Source: Bacteroidales bacterium (lineage in GTDB: Bacteria > Bacteroidota > Bacteroidia > Bacteroidales > UBA10428). Taken from it: a stretch of 64,000 bases of DNA. Location: the NCBI GenBank assembly GCA_016930375.1, contig JAFGGU010000098.1:18712-82711 (forward strand), read 5' to 3'. Below are positions 45,869-54,298 of this stretch, piece by piece. The position numbers were made by a program, and so were the translations under genes. The notes beneath the pieces were generated by a model. It saw only the letters and a list, made by a program, of their open reading frames with translations, was not told where the DNA came from and searched no databases. Positions within the stretch are counted from its first letter, which is position 1. Every line of letters starts with the position of its first letter.

Positions 45869-46016
45869 CCTGTTTGTATATATGTTATGAATATGACTTC
45901 CTTAATCCTCATTGTCTTCTTGATTATCATCCGGTTCAGTGCCGGGTATGTCCAGGTTGCGCCCCTATAAAGATGTTTTTACTTCCCAGGCATCCGTGTA
46001 TCACTCCACTTACAGA

Positions 46017-46883
46017 CTATTGTTCTTTTTGTTTTCTGTCCAATGGAATTATCCCGGCCATTTCACAAATAATATTTACCAGTTCACTTCCGGTCGGGAT
46101 CACAATTTTGGAGTTTTTCTCCAGGGATGTCTCCATGGCCTCGAGTTTTCGCAAAAGTTGGGCATTCCCGACAAAATATTTGTCTGCCGCTTCATTGACC
46201 AATCTAATGGCCTCGGCTTCCCCTTCGGCGTGCAGTATTTTTGATTGTTTATATCCTTCCGCTTCTTTGATCTTGGCCCGCTTTACACCATCGGCAACAG
46301 TTTCCGCAGCTGTGGCAGAATCAATGGCCGCTATTTTCTCATTTTCAGCTTTTACCACTTTATTCATGGTATCCTGCACATCTTTGGGAGGATCAATTTC
46401 TTTCAGCTCAGTGCGAACAATTTCAATGCCCCAGGTCATTGTTTCGGTATGCAGTGTTTTATAGAGTTCGGCATTGATCTTCCCGCGTTCGCTGTTGGCC
46501 GACTTAAGCGTAAGCGTGCCGATAATATTACGCAGCGTAGTACGCGCCAGATTAACAATTTGCCACTTGAAATTATTAACATTATAAGTTGATCCTTTGA
46601 CACTTTCTTCATCGTCTTTCACCCTGAAATAAACCTGAGCATCGACGCTGGCATTCAGATTATCATTGGTGATGATTTCCTGTGGCTGGGCATCTACCAT
46701 CTGCTCCGTTACATTAACCATGTAGAGCCTGTCGATTATGGGAATAATCCAGTGAAATCCGGGTTTGGCAAAATTATGGTACTTGCCCAGTCTCTCAATT
46801 AAACCCCGCTGAGTAGGCCGGACTATTCTGATTCCTGCAAAAAAGATGATTACAATTGGAATAATTAAATACAAATAATTCAT
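46017..46883 (-). CDS. SPFH/band 7 (stomatin-like) membrane protein
   Basis: About 288 residues from ATG 46883 (MNYLYLIIPIVIIFFAGIRIVRP). One N-terminal membrane helix, then the SPFH domain: RGLIERLGKYHNFAKPGFHWIIP, VDAQVYFRVKDDEES, and the coiled-coil AEGYKQSKILHAEGEAEAIRL. These oligomeric scaffolds organise the inner membrane and are common in stress clusters. An in-frame ATG at 46910 would add nine residues. Likely cotranscribed with the two small genes upstream. Confidence 0.9.
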   Translation of the reverse strand: MNYLYLIIPIVIIFFAGIRIVRPTQRGLIERLGKYHNFAKPGFHWIIPIIDRLYMVNVTEQMVDAQPQEIITNDNLNASVDAQVYFRVKDDEESVKGSTYNVNNFKWQIVNLARTTLRNIIGTLTLKSANSERGKINAELYKTLHTETMTWGIEIVRTELKEIDPPKDVQDTMNKVVKAENEKIAAIDSATAAETVADGVKRAKIKEAEGYKQSKILHAEGEAEAIRLVNEAADKYFVGNAQLLRKLEAMETSLEKNSKIVIPTGSELVNIICEMAGIIPLDRKQKEQ

Positions 46884-46934
46884 GTAGGTTTTCTTTCTAT
46901 TAATAAGCATTAAGAATGTTATGATAAGATCTGG

Positions 46935-47120
46935 TTACAACGTTTCAGTTATTTCCAGCAATTCTTTATAGGTTTTGCCCAGTTTAAGGGCTATCATTTC
47001 CAATAAATCCTCCTGACTGCTATGTCTCCATTGCAAATCAGCATTGGTTAACAGAGGAAATCTCTGTTTGAGTTTGCCTCTCATGTCATTCCAACATATT
47101 ACTTCTGTTTCCTGATTCAT
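46935..47120 (-). CDS. CsbD-like small stress protein
   Basis: 61 residues from ATG 47120 (MNQETEVICWNDMRGKLKQRFP). The pattern NDMRGKLKQRFPLLTNADLQW and GKTYKELLEI match the CsbD general stress family, which are small hydrophilic helix-forming proteins. In-frame ATG 47153 would add an unlikely 11-residue extension. It lies between the DUF5670-like gene and the SPFH gene, all on one strand. Confidence 0.8.
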   Translation of the reverse strand: MNQETEVICWNDMRGKLKQRFPLLTNADLQWRHSSQEDLLEMIALKLGKTYKELLEITETL

Positions 47121-47182
47121 TTTTATCGGTTTAAATGCATTATATACTGTCAAACATTATTGATCAAGGTGCATTGGTTCCT

Positions 47183-47338
47183 TTATGTTAATACGCGACG
47201 CATACTATAAAGGAATAGAAGAATAACGGCTGCCACTGCAGCTATTACATGGGTGACCTCACCGGTTTTAAAAACAAAAAACATAACTGCCCAAAGGATC
47301 ATAAGCAGTGCTGCACTTACGAGTAATACTTTTTTCAT
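47183..47338 (-). CDS. DUF5670/lmo0937-like small membrane protein
   Basis: 51 residues from ATG 47338 (MKKVLLVSAALLMILWAVMFF). Two membrane helices separated by a KTGEVTHV loop, as in lmo0937/DUF5670 proteins. An in-frame ATG at 47377 lies practically at the predicted transcription start, so it is rejected. It is the first gene after the minus-strand copy of the 39-bp promoter element, with a leader of about 40 nt, and is probably followed by csbD-like and SPFH genes as one unit. Confidence 0.75.
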   Translation of the reverse strand: MKKVLLVSAALLMILWAVMFFVFKTGEVTHVIAAVAAVILLFLYSMRRVLT

Positions 47339-47386
47339 GACCTTATGAATTATTTCAACCGCCTGGCAATATTTCACAGGATTTAC

Positions 47387-47452
47387 TAAAAGTAATTCAA
47401 TTACAAGTGGAAAGCATTACACAATTCATCCTAAGATTTACATCATTCACAC
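47387..47452 (-). promoter_or_regulatory. Shared-element promoter, DUF5670-like gene
   Basis: 39-bp element at 47414-47452 beginning with the exact GTGTGAATGATGTAA, then 19 bp, then TACTTTTA (47387-47394) as -7 box. The second half-site reads ATTGTGTAATGC. It faces the ompA promoter copy, 39 bp away, forming a divergent control region. Confidence 0.75.
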
Positions 47453-47491
47453 TTTTTCTCCCTGCAAACCGGGTCGGAATCCTGTGAAAAT

Positions 47492-47557
47492 GTGTGAATA
47501 ATGTAACTCTTATTAAAAGTTGTGTAACACCAATTGGTTTAAATGAGCCTACCTTTC
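47492..47557 (+). promoter_or_regulatory. Shared-element promoter, OmpA-like gene
   Basis: 39-bp element at 47492-47530: first half GTGTGAATAATGTAAC, second half GTTGTGTAACAC. Spacer of 19 bp, then TACCTTTC (47550-47557). The half-sites ATGTAAC and GTGTAAC start 21 bp apart on the same strand. Leader to ATG 47586 is about 25 nt. Confidence 0.78.
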
Positions 47558-47585
47558 GCAGAATAATAAATATAAATTACTACGT

Positions 47586-48260
47586 ATGAAGAAAAAGTAT
47601 AGTATTGGTTTAATCATGGTTTTAGGTGTGACTTTGATTTTATCTGGTTGTGCTTCCATGAATAAAACCCAGAAAGGTGCTGTTATTGGCACCGCTGCAG
47701 GTGGTGCAACGGGTGCAGTGATTGGCAGGGCATCAGGAAATACCGCGCTTGGTGCAATTATAGGAGCAACCGTAGGAGGAGTCACTGGAGCTGTAATTGG
47801 CCGCCAGATGGACAAACAGGCTGAAGAAATCAAGAATACCGTTCCTGATGCAAAGGTCGAACGCGTAGGTGAAGGAATTGTTGTGGAATTCAGCAATAAC
47901 ATTCTGTTTGCTTTTGATAAATCGAATCTTTCAGAAGATGCTCAAACTAACCTGAATAAACTGGTTGTGGTGCTCAATAATTATGCTGAGACGAATATTG
48001 AAGTACAGGGACATACCGACAGTAAAGGAAGTGTAGCCTATAACCAAACCTTATCAGAACAACGGGCAACCGCAGTTTCAGGTTACCTGGCGAATAAGGG
48101 TATAACTTCCGATCGTTTCACAATTATAGGATTTGGAGAAAATGCGCCAAAATATGACAATGAAACAGAAACGAGTCGTTCTCAGAACCGCAGGGTAGAG
48201 TTTCTTATTACGGCAAATGACAAAATGAAGGCTGAAGCTGAAAAAGTAGCAAGTAAATAA
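47586..48260 (+). CDS. OmpA-family lipoprotein with glycine-zipper domain
   Basis: 224 residues. Lipobox LSGC (Cys22). Residues ~30-75 form a glycine-zipper membrane domain (GAVIGTAAGGATGAVIGRASG and a second copy). Residues ~95-210 form the OmpA peptidoglycan-binding domain: ILFAFDKSNLSEDA, VQGHTDSKGSVAYN, LSEQRATAV, RSQNRRVEF. It probably ties the outer membrane to the cell wall. It carries one of the five shared-element promoters and is followed by a strong hairpin terminator. Confidence 0.93.
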   Translation: MKKKYSIGLIMVLGVTLILSGCASMNKTQKGAVIGTAAGGATGAVIGRASGNTALGAIIGATVGGVTGAVIGRQMDKQAEEIKNTVPDAKVERVGEGIVVEFSNNILFAFDKSNLSEDAQTNLNKLVVVLNNYAETNIEVQGHTDSKGSVAYNQTLSEQRATAVSGYLANKGITSDRFTIIGFGENAPKYDNETETSRSQNRRVEFLITANDKMKAEAEKVASK

Positions 48261-48277
48261 ACCACTTATGATGGATC

Positions 48278-48313
48278 AAAAAGGCCGTCCCTCATAAAAG
48301 AGACGGCCTTTTT
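48278..48313. terminator. Bidirectional rho-independent terminator
   Basis: AAAAAGGCCGTC pairs with GACGGCCTTTTT, a 12-bp stem around a 12-nt loop, with a T-run on the plus strand and the complementary run on the minus strand. It lies between the convergent OmpA-like gene and the PAS gene and can serve both. Confidence 0.9.
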
Positions 48314-48333
48314 TAAATTGGGTAAAGAAATGA

Positions 48334-48885
48334 TCACTTTTTGAAGCCTGAAATATCCACTACTGATAAAAGACATTGCCGTTCATCGCCTGTAACTATT
48401 CCCTCCATATAAACATGACACAAAGCTTTTTTGTCATAGCCCAGTATCACTTCACAGGACTCTTTTGCATTACTGGTATAAACTTTTCTGAAAAAATTGT
48501 TAAACACAGGCAGCGAATCTTCGGAAACGAATAACTTGAAGTTGCTGTTTATCAGACTGAAGCGTTTATCCCCAAGCATTTCTGCACCGGTGAAGTTCAG
48601 TTCACAGATACTGGCTTCGGAGTCGAGTGTAAAATATCCCATGGGAGCAAAATCATACAACATAGTGAATTTTTTTAGAGCTGCTTCAGCTGTATCATTG
48701 GCCTCGCGCAACTCTTCATTCTGCATTTCCAATTCAATCTGGTGTACCTGTAATTCGTGCATGAGCTTTTTCACATCAGCTTCTAAAACAGGCCTGACCT
48801 TCTTTTCCTCGTCTTCTTTAAGTTGTTCTTCGGCTTTTCTGCGAAGTATCTGGGCATTTGTAAGATCCATTTCTTTTTTACTCAT
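48334..48885 (-). CDS. PAS-domain protein with N-terminal coiled coil
   Basis: 183 residues. Residues ~5-70 form a long charged coiled coil (LKEDEEKKVRPVLEADVKK...LEMQNEELREAN), then one PAS domain (LYDFAPMGYFTLDSEASICELNFTGAEML...CLLSVVDISGFKK). There is no kinase, cyclase or other output domain. It starts 1 bp after the CheB-CheR-PAS gene and so is likely a partner made with it. Confidence 0.85.
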   Translation of the reverse strand: MSKKEMDLTNAQILRRKAEEQLKEDEEKKVRPVLEADVKKLMHELQVHQIELEMQNEELREANDTAEAALKKFTMLYDFAPMGYFTLDSEASICELNFTGAEMLGDKRFSLINSNFKLFVSEDSLPVFNNFFRKVYTSNAKESCEVILGYDKKALCHVYMEGIVTGDERQCLLSVVDISGFKK

Positions 48886-48886
48886 G

Positions 48887-51811
48887 TCATTGCTGTTTTT
48901 TTAGTGATAAAATAATTCCTGCCGGCATTTTCAGATTGTTGTACACTACATTGATGGACCATTCATTAGTAAGTATATTGCCGCTGGCTGCTATTACTTT
49001 CATTTTGTATTTGCCCTCCGGAACTCGGTTCAGTTGCCTGGTCAACTCTTTTTCAGTCTTTTTTTGCAAGGGCTCGGGAATAAACACGTCAATAAAATTT
49101 TTATGGATGGTATCTTTTTGCTTTTTGCCGAAAAATTTCTCGGCTTCAGGATTAAACTCCAGGACTTTCCATTCTGTTGACAATATAACAATTACATCTG
49201 AAGCTGAATTTAATAGCAAGTGATAGAGTTGATCGGTTTCGTGTAATTTTAATTCCACCTGCTTGGAATCTGAGGTGTTGATAAAAGTCATGACCAGACC
49301 GTCAATCCTGTCGTCGAAAGTACGGTAGGGCATAATGCGGATAGAAAACCATCTCCCGTCTTTAGTAGGTATCGTTTTTTGAATAAATACGAGGGTTCTT
49401 AATACTTCAAGTGCATCGGCAGCCAATTCGGGATAAATCAGGTCGGAAACCTGGTCGGTAAAAGGTCTTCCTATGTCGGTCTTAATAAGTTTAAAAATTT
49501 TGGTTGCCTGGTTGGTATAGCGACGGATATTCAATTCTTTGTCGAGAAACAAGGTAGCAATATCGGTGCTGTTGAGCAGGTTTTTCATATCGTTGTTCAC
49601 GCGTGAAAAATCGTCCACCTTCGATTGCAATTCAGCGTTCACCGTTTGAAGTTCCTCATTCAGGCTTTGCATTTCTTCTTTTGAAGTCGTAAGTTCTTCA
49701 TTGGTTGATTGCAGTTCCTCATTTGACGACTGCAATTCCTCGTTGGTAGATTTCAGTTCTTCCTGCGAAGTCTGCATTTCTTCGAGTGTATTTTGCACTT
49801 CTTCCCGGGCACGCTGTAACTCTTCCTCCAACTCTTTCTGTTTGATACTCTTGAATGATTTTTTCTCCTTCCCTGTTTGCCGGACTATATCAGTGATCTC
49901 CGGTGCATCCGTAAAAATTATCATTACCGTACCATATAAAGGATTGGGCTTATCAATCCATTGTATTTTCACATGTATGGTTTGTGTATCGCCGTTTGTA
50001 CCTACTTTGATATTTCGTAAAATTACGGATTCTTTGTTTATTAAGGCTTTACGGAAAGCAGCAGGAAACTCTGTCCGCAAACCTTCCCGTAACATGGCGA
50101 AAATATTCAGATTTGCCTTACCAACCGCTGGCTCCAGATATTTTCCCGTACGCCCGCTGATGTAAATAATGTCACCACTTTCGTTCACCAAAACACCGGC
50201 AGGCGAAAAATGCTGCAAAAGTAGTTGATCAGCAAGCGCTTGAATATTCACGATCGATTTATCAGGTGTTTGCTTTTCAATACTGGTTGGTTTGGTTCGG
50301 GAAAAAGAAGAAGGAAAGTCGAATGATTCAGGCGCTATGGTGGTATTGGAGCGTTTGAAAATCTTCAATTTGGCGTCCACAGGTGTAAAAAGATGACTTT
50401 GTGTTCCAAGGGTTTCAGCGCTGCCCAACAGAATAATTCCTTCAGGATTGAGACTATAGTAAAATAGCCCGATCAGTTTTTTTTGCAGCTCAGTATCCAG
50501 ATAAATAAGAAGATTGCGGCAGGAGAGGATATCGATCTTGGTAAAAGGCGGGTGCATGATTACATTGTGCTGTGCAAAGACGATCATTTCCCTTATTTCA
50601 CTATTCACGCGATATCCGTCTTCTGTTTTAATAAAAAAGCGTTTCAGGCGATCCAACGATACATCCGTTGTAATATTTTCAAGAAACAGTCCTTTTCTGG
50701 CTATCTCAACAGCTTCATTGTCGAGATCAGTAGCAAAGATCTGCAATGAAATACCTCCGTGAAGATTTACCTTTTCAAGTGCTTCTTTAAACACTATCGC
50801 CAATGAATAGGCTTCTTCGCCGGTAGAACATCCTGGAATCCATGCCCGTATTATTGAACCAACTTGCAGGTTGGCAATAATAGTCGGGATGACCGTCTCT
50901 TTAAGCTTTTCCCATACCAAAGCATCGCGAAAAAAACTACTTACGCCGATCATCAATTCCTTGAAAAGAATAACTGCTTCCTTCGGATTTTCCTGCAAAA
51001 AGTGGACGTATGAAGATATTTTATCTATTTTGTGAACGCCCATACGTCTTTCGATACGGCGGTATACCGTATTCTTTTTGTATAAGGAAAAATCATTACC
51101 GGTATGGGTTCTCAGAAGGATAATAATTTTTTCAAGAGAGCTTTTGTCTCTGAGTTCAGCTTTCTGATCCAATTTGACATTAGGAGTATGCTTAAGGAAA
51201 GCCATAAGCTTGGATGGCAATTCATTGGGTGGCGCCACAATATCAGCTAATACGGAATCCAGAGCACTGCGGGGCATACTGTCGAATTTTGCCGAGGCAG
51301 GTTCCTGAACCATTACTATGCCGTTTTTTTCCTTTAGAGCCCGAAGTCCTATACTGCCGTCGGAACCCATTCCTGAAAGAATGATACCAATACCCCGCTC
51401 CTGCAGGTCGTCGGCAAGTGTCCTTAAGAAAAAATCAATCGGAAGGCGCAATCCTCTTTCTTCAATCGGCTCAAAAAGATAAAGCACGCCTTTTAAAATA
51501 GACATGCTTTTGTTGGGCGGAATCACATACACGCAGTTTGGCTTTACTGCCATATGGTCCTTAACCTGAAAAACCTTCATTTTTGAAACCCGCTGCAGCA
51601 ACTCCGGCAACATGCCTTTCTGTGTAGGATCCAGATGTTGTATGACAACATATGCCATTCCGGTGTTTTCAGGCACATTACCCAGAAAATGCTCCAATGC
51701 CTCTAATCCGCCCGCTGATGCACCAATACCAACTATGGGAAACTTACCGGTATCAGGACCAAGAACTTTCTCTTTTGAAGATATAGTTGATTTCAGTTTC
51801 CTGGTTTTCAC
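48887..51811 (-). CDS. CheB-CheR-PAS fusion protein
   Basis: 974 residues. N-terminal CheB methylesterase domain (residues ~24-205) with Ser32 in GIGASAGG, His59 in VIQHLDP and Asp in SGMGSDGSIG; there is no receiver domain in front. The CheR methyltransferase follows (~215-480, NTVYRRIERRMGVHKI, SCRNLLIYLD). A long Glu/Gln-rich coiled coil (~650-740, repeated SxNEELQ), then two PAS domains (~745-840 and ~865-965). No chemoreceptor, CheA or CheW is encoded here, so it probably signals outside classical chemotaxis. It has its own -7-like box and precedes the PAS gene. Confidence 0.93.
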   Translation of the reverse strand: MKTRKLKSTISSKEKVLGPDTGKFPIVGIGASAGGLEALEHFLGNVPENTGMAYVVIQHLDPTQKGMLPELLQRVSKMKVFQVKDHMAVKPNCVYVIPPNKSMSILKGVLYLFEPIEERGLRLPIDFFLRTLADDLQERGIGIILSGMGSDGSIGLRALKEKNGIVMVQEPASAKFDSMPRSALDSVLADIVAPPNELPSKLMAFLKHTPNVKLDQKAELRDKSSLEKIIILLRTHTGNDFSLYKKNTVYRRIERRMGVHKIDKISSYVHFLQENPKEAVILFKELMIGVSSFFRDALVWEKLKETVIPTIIANLQVGSIIRAWIPGCSTGEEAYSLAIVFKEALEKVNLHGGISLQIFATDLDNEAVEIARKGLFLENITTDVSLDRLKRFFIKTEDGYRVNSEIREMIVFAQHNVIMHPPFTKIDILSCRNLLIYLDTELQKKLIGLFYYSLNPEGIILLGSAETLGTQSHLFTPVDAKLKIFKRSNTTIAPESFDFPSSFSRTKPTSIEKQTPDKSIVNIQALADQLLLQHFSPAGVLVNESGDIIYISGRTGKYLEPAVGKANLNIFAMLREGLRTEFPAAFRKALINKESVILRNIKVGTNGDTQTIHVKIQWIDKPNPLYGTVMIIFTDAPEITDIVRQTGKEKKSFKSIKQKELEEELQRAREEVQNTLEEMQTSQEELKSTNEELQSSNEELQSTNEELTTSKEEMQSLNEELQTVNAELQSKVDDFSRVNNDMKNLLNSTDIATLFLDKELNIRRYTNQATKIFKLIKTDIGRPFTDQVSDLIYPELAADALEVLRTLVFIQKTIPTKDGRWFSIRIMPYRTFDDRIDGLVMTFINTSDSKQVELKLHETDQLYHLLLNSASDVIVILSTEWKVLEFNPEAEKFFGKKQKDTIHKNFIDVFIPEPLQKKTEKELTRQLNRVPEGKYKMKVIAASGNILTNEWSINVVYNNLKMPAGIILSLKKQQ

Positions 51812-51840
51812 TCGTTTAATTTTAATATTCAGGGTTCATA

Positions 51841-51848
51841 CAAAATTA
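51841..51848 (-). promoter_or_regulatory. Candidate -7 box for the CheB-CheR-PAS operon
   Basis: Minus-strand TAATTTTG fits TAnnTTTG and lies about 30 bp upstream of ATG 51811. No copy of the 39-bp element and no clear -33 box accompanies it. Confidence 0.4.
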
Positions 51849-51866
51849 AACGAAATAATGTCATTT

Positions 51867-52052
51867 TTAAATATGGATATCCTTCAGGTAATGGAAAAGT
51901 CCAAATGCTTTAAGAAGCCAGATAATAACAATGATAATAACCACAACGTTGAAGATTGTTTTGATTGTACGTTCCATGGGGACGTACCTGTTGACAAGCC
52001 ATAGAAGAACCCCTGCAACAATTAATACAAGTAAGACAGTTAATAGTGGCAT
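51867..52052 (-). CDS. Thivi_2564-like small membrane protein
   Basis: 61 residues with two membrane helices: MPLLTVLLVLIVAGVLLWLVNRYVPM and a hydrophobic IFNVVVIIIVIIWLLKAFGLF, the arrangement of Thivi_2564-family membrane proteins. Function unknown; these peptides are often found in stress-related clusters. It is directly behind a minus-strand copy of the 39-bp promoter element, with a leader of about 18-25 nt. Confidence 0.8.
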   Translation of the reverse strand: MPLLTVLLVLIVAGVLLWLVNRYVPMERTIKTIFNVVVIIIVIIWLLKAFGLFHYLKDIHI

Positions 52053-52075
52053 AATAAATATTTTTAATGAACAAT

Positions 52076-52141
52076 TAAAGTTACTTTACTTAATGGCCGT
52101 AAATGTTATATAACTATTGAAAAAAGTTACATTATTCACAC
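52076..52141 (-). promoter_or_regulatory. Shared-element promoter, Thivi_2564-like gene
   Basis: 39-bp element at 52103-52141: first half exact GTGTGAATAATGTAAC, weaker second half GTTATATAACAT. Spacer of 19 bp, then TAACTTTA (52076-52083). It lies in the gap after the outer-membrane gene stop and reads towards ATG 52052. Confidence 0.75.
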
Positions 52142-52163
52142 ATCTAAAAACAGCTTCTGGCCA

Positions 52164-54008
52164 TCATTGAAATACTACCGGTGCTGGTTTTCCAATTTCA
52201 AAATCCCTGAATCCGAAATCAGTTGTTTTAAATGAGTTAAATTTAAAAATATCTCGTCCCTTGCCGGGAATGGAAGGGTAAAATACAATGGATATTTGAA
52301 ACGTGCTAAAAACAAGGTTTTCGTTTTTAATTAAAACTCCCAATCCTATTTGCGAATAAACTTTGCTGTTTTTAAATCCTCCCACTTCATTCCCGAGCAT
52401 ACCAAGAGAAATAATAAGAAATGGCCCGAAATGGAATCCGATAAGATTCCAGGGAGCGTATAATTGTGTTTGCGAGGTGATTAACAGGCGGTTGGTACCT
52501 GTCAATGTGGGACTGCGAAATCCATCCAGGCCATAACCTTCATTGAGCGTTATACTATCGTTAGTGAACCGTTTTATGCCAAGCGTAACCTGTGGTTTTA
52601 AAAATTGCCTGAATTTCCATCTGCCCAATTCAATTAATCCTGTAAAATAATTTACACCTGCTGTAAAAACACCTTGTTCAGGATGCCCTGCATGATAGAA
52701 AGATCCATATTCAAAATTGGAACTCAGGTACCCCCATTCATGATAGTTGCCAACTGAAAACCGCATCCCAAAATAGATCCGGCCGGTATTGTTCTTTACC
52801 TGGTAACCCGCAGTCAGGCTGTAAACTCTTCCAATGGGCACATCCTCGGTTATGCCAAACCTGAAAATATATTTATCCTGCACATATTTACGGGTCGTTA
52901 TGCCAAAGCTTGCGAGGTAAAAATCTTCATTGTAAAACATATAATGCGTGTCATACATTTCAACTGGCTTTTCAAGATAACGGATTCGGAAATAACGTAT
53001 GGCAGAAATAAAATTGGTAGTACGCTCGTATTCAGTATTTCCTTTGAATATCCTGATAGCATTACCAACCCAAAAATCGTTTGCGTTAGATTTATATCGA
53101 TGTTCCGTGAAAAGCGTATCGCCAAAATAAATGGAATCCTGGATGAATTGGGTAAAACTAACACCCGCCGCCCACTTGGCAAAGGGTGAAAAAAAAGGAC
53201 GATCAACAGCAAAACTTTTAACCGAATTTTTGAACTGGTCCTTGCTGAAATGTAGTGTCGAGTTAATAAAAGTATTGCGGATGTTGGGCGTAAAATAGTT
53301 AATACGGTAGGCAAAGTCACCGGTACTTTTATACCAGATAAAACTATTATCAGATACATGACCGAATCCTACAAAATTTTTATCTATTAAATTAACAGAA
53401 ATGCCTGAGTTGGAGGCTGAAACTTTGGGAATAAGGCTCCAATTATCCATTTCCCGAATGAAAACATCAACTGAGTCGGAGTTTTTGGAAGTGGCTTTGA
53501 CGAAGAAGGAAACATCATGTACATATCCTCTTGTGCGTACTAAACGCTCGGATTCTTTTACCAGTAATGAATCGAACACTTGATTTTGATGGAAAAGCAG
53601 CAGGTTTTGAATGGCTATTTGTTGCGATTTCACGTGCAACCTGTTTCCTGTCTTTAGAAAAAAGTTTTTCGGGGCTGCACCGGTATCCGTAATGGAATAA
53701 CCAAACGGATCCAGTGTTTCTATTTCAATATTCCGGATTGTTTTACCCTCGAAGGTGCTGTAAGGTTTTTGTATCAGTTTTCGATATCCCTTTTTTTTAG
53801 CTGTTTTTAGGGATGAGACAGGTACGGCAGGTTTAAAAAATACCCGGTACATAAATTGGGTAATCTTTCTTCGTTTGGAAAAGGATTCAATGTCCTTGTA
53901 AAGACTGGTCGAATCTTTTTTGACCGATGTTTCCTGTGAGAATGCGAATTCAATTGCGGCATATGAAATAAATAATAACAGGGTAATATTTTTGAGCCAC
54001 CTTTGCAT
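52164..54008 (-). CDS. BamA/TamA-like outer-membrane beta-barrel protein
   Basis: 614 residues, signal peptide near residues 1-25 (ending ...AFSQ). Residues ~90-185 resemble one POTRA-type domain (TIRNIEIETLDPFGYSITD ... LVKESERLVRTRGYVHDVSFFV). The rest is a 16-strand-like barrel with alternating aromatic strands, for example FVGFGHVSDNSFIWYKSTGDFAYRINYF, ending in a C-terminal strand. It is divergent from the glucan synthase and controlled by the same 39-bp element. Export or assembly of an envelope product is a possible role (inference). Exact family not certain. Confidence 0.72.
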   Translation of the reverse strand: MQRWLKNITLLLFISYAAIEFAFSQETSVKKDSTSLYKDIESFSKRRKITQFMYRVFFKPAVPVSSLKTAKKKGYRKLIQKPYSTFEGKTIRNIEIETLDPFGYSITDTGAAPKNFFLKTGNRLHVKSQQIAIQNLLLFHQNQVFDSLLVKESERLVRTRGYVHDVSFFVKATSKNSDSVDVFIREMDNWSLIPKVSASNSGISVNLIDKNFVGFGHVSDNSFIWYKSTGDFAYRINYFTPNIRNTFINSTLHFSKDQFKNSVKSFAVDRPFFSPFAKWAAGVSFTQFIQDSIYFGDTLFTEHRYKSNANDFWVGNAIRIFKGNTEYERTTNFISAIRYFRIRYLEKPVEMYDTHYMFYNEDFYLASFGITTRKYVQDKYIFRFGITEDVPIGRVYSLTAGYQVKNNTGRIYFGMRFSVGNYHEWGYLSSNFEYGSFYHAGHPEQGVFTAGVNYFTGLIELGRWKFRQFLKPQVTLGIKRFTNDSITLNEGYGLDGFRSPTLTGTNRLLITSQTQLYAPWNLIGFHFGPFLIISLGMLGNEVGGFKNSKVYSQIGLGVLIKNENLVFSTFQISIVFYPSIPGKGRDIFKFNSFKTTDFGFRDFEIGKPAPVVFQ

Positions 54009-54096
54009 TTGACACTATAGAATTATTGAATAGGATCGGATGGTCTGTCATTAAATCATATTGCTTTAATTAAATCTTCCTTTGAATATTACAGAC

Positions 54097-54162
54097 CAAA
54101 GGTGAATACTTCTGTAGTAATAAGTGTTACACAACTTTTAAAAAGAATTACATCATTCACAC
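54097..54162 (-). promoter_or_regulatory. Shared-element promoter, BamA/TamA-like gene
   Basis: 39-bp element at 54124-54162, exact GTGTGAATGATGTAA first half and GTTGTGTAACAC second half; it differs from the ompA copy at four positions. Spacer of 19 bp, then CACCTTTG (54097-54104), a -7 box with one mismatch to TAnnTTTG. Leader of about 85 nt. Confidence 0.72.
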
Positions 54163-54206
54163 ATTGTTGGGTTATCTGTTTATTTTCTGAAATGCCATGG
54201 CCTGAT

Positions 54207-54272
54207 CTGTGAATGATGTAACTTCTTTATGAAATTACATAACACTTAAATGGTATTATATGCCTAAATTGA
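54207..54272 (+). promoter_or_regulatory. Shared-element promoter, cyclic glucan synthase gene
   Basis: 39-bp element at 54207-54245, first half CTGTGAATGATGTAAC (one change at position 1), second half ATTACATAACAC. Spacer of 19 bp, then TAAATTGA (54265-54272), a degenerate -7 box. It faces the outer-membrane gene copy 44 bp away. Leader of about 20 nt to ATG 54299. Confidence 0.72.
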
Positions 54273-54298
54273 GGCTGAATAAAAAAGATCAGTAATTT

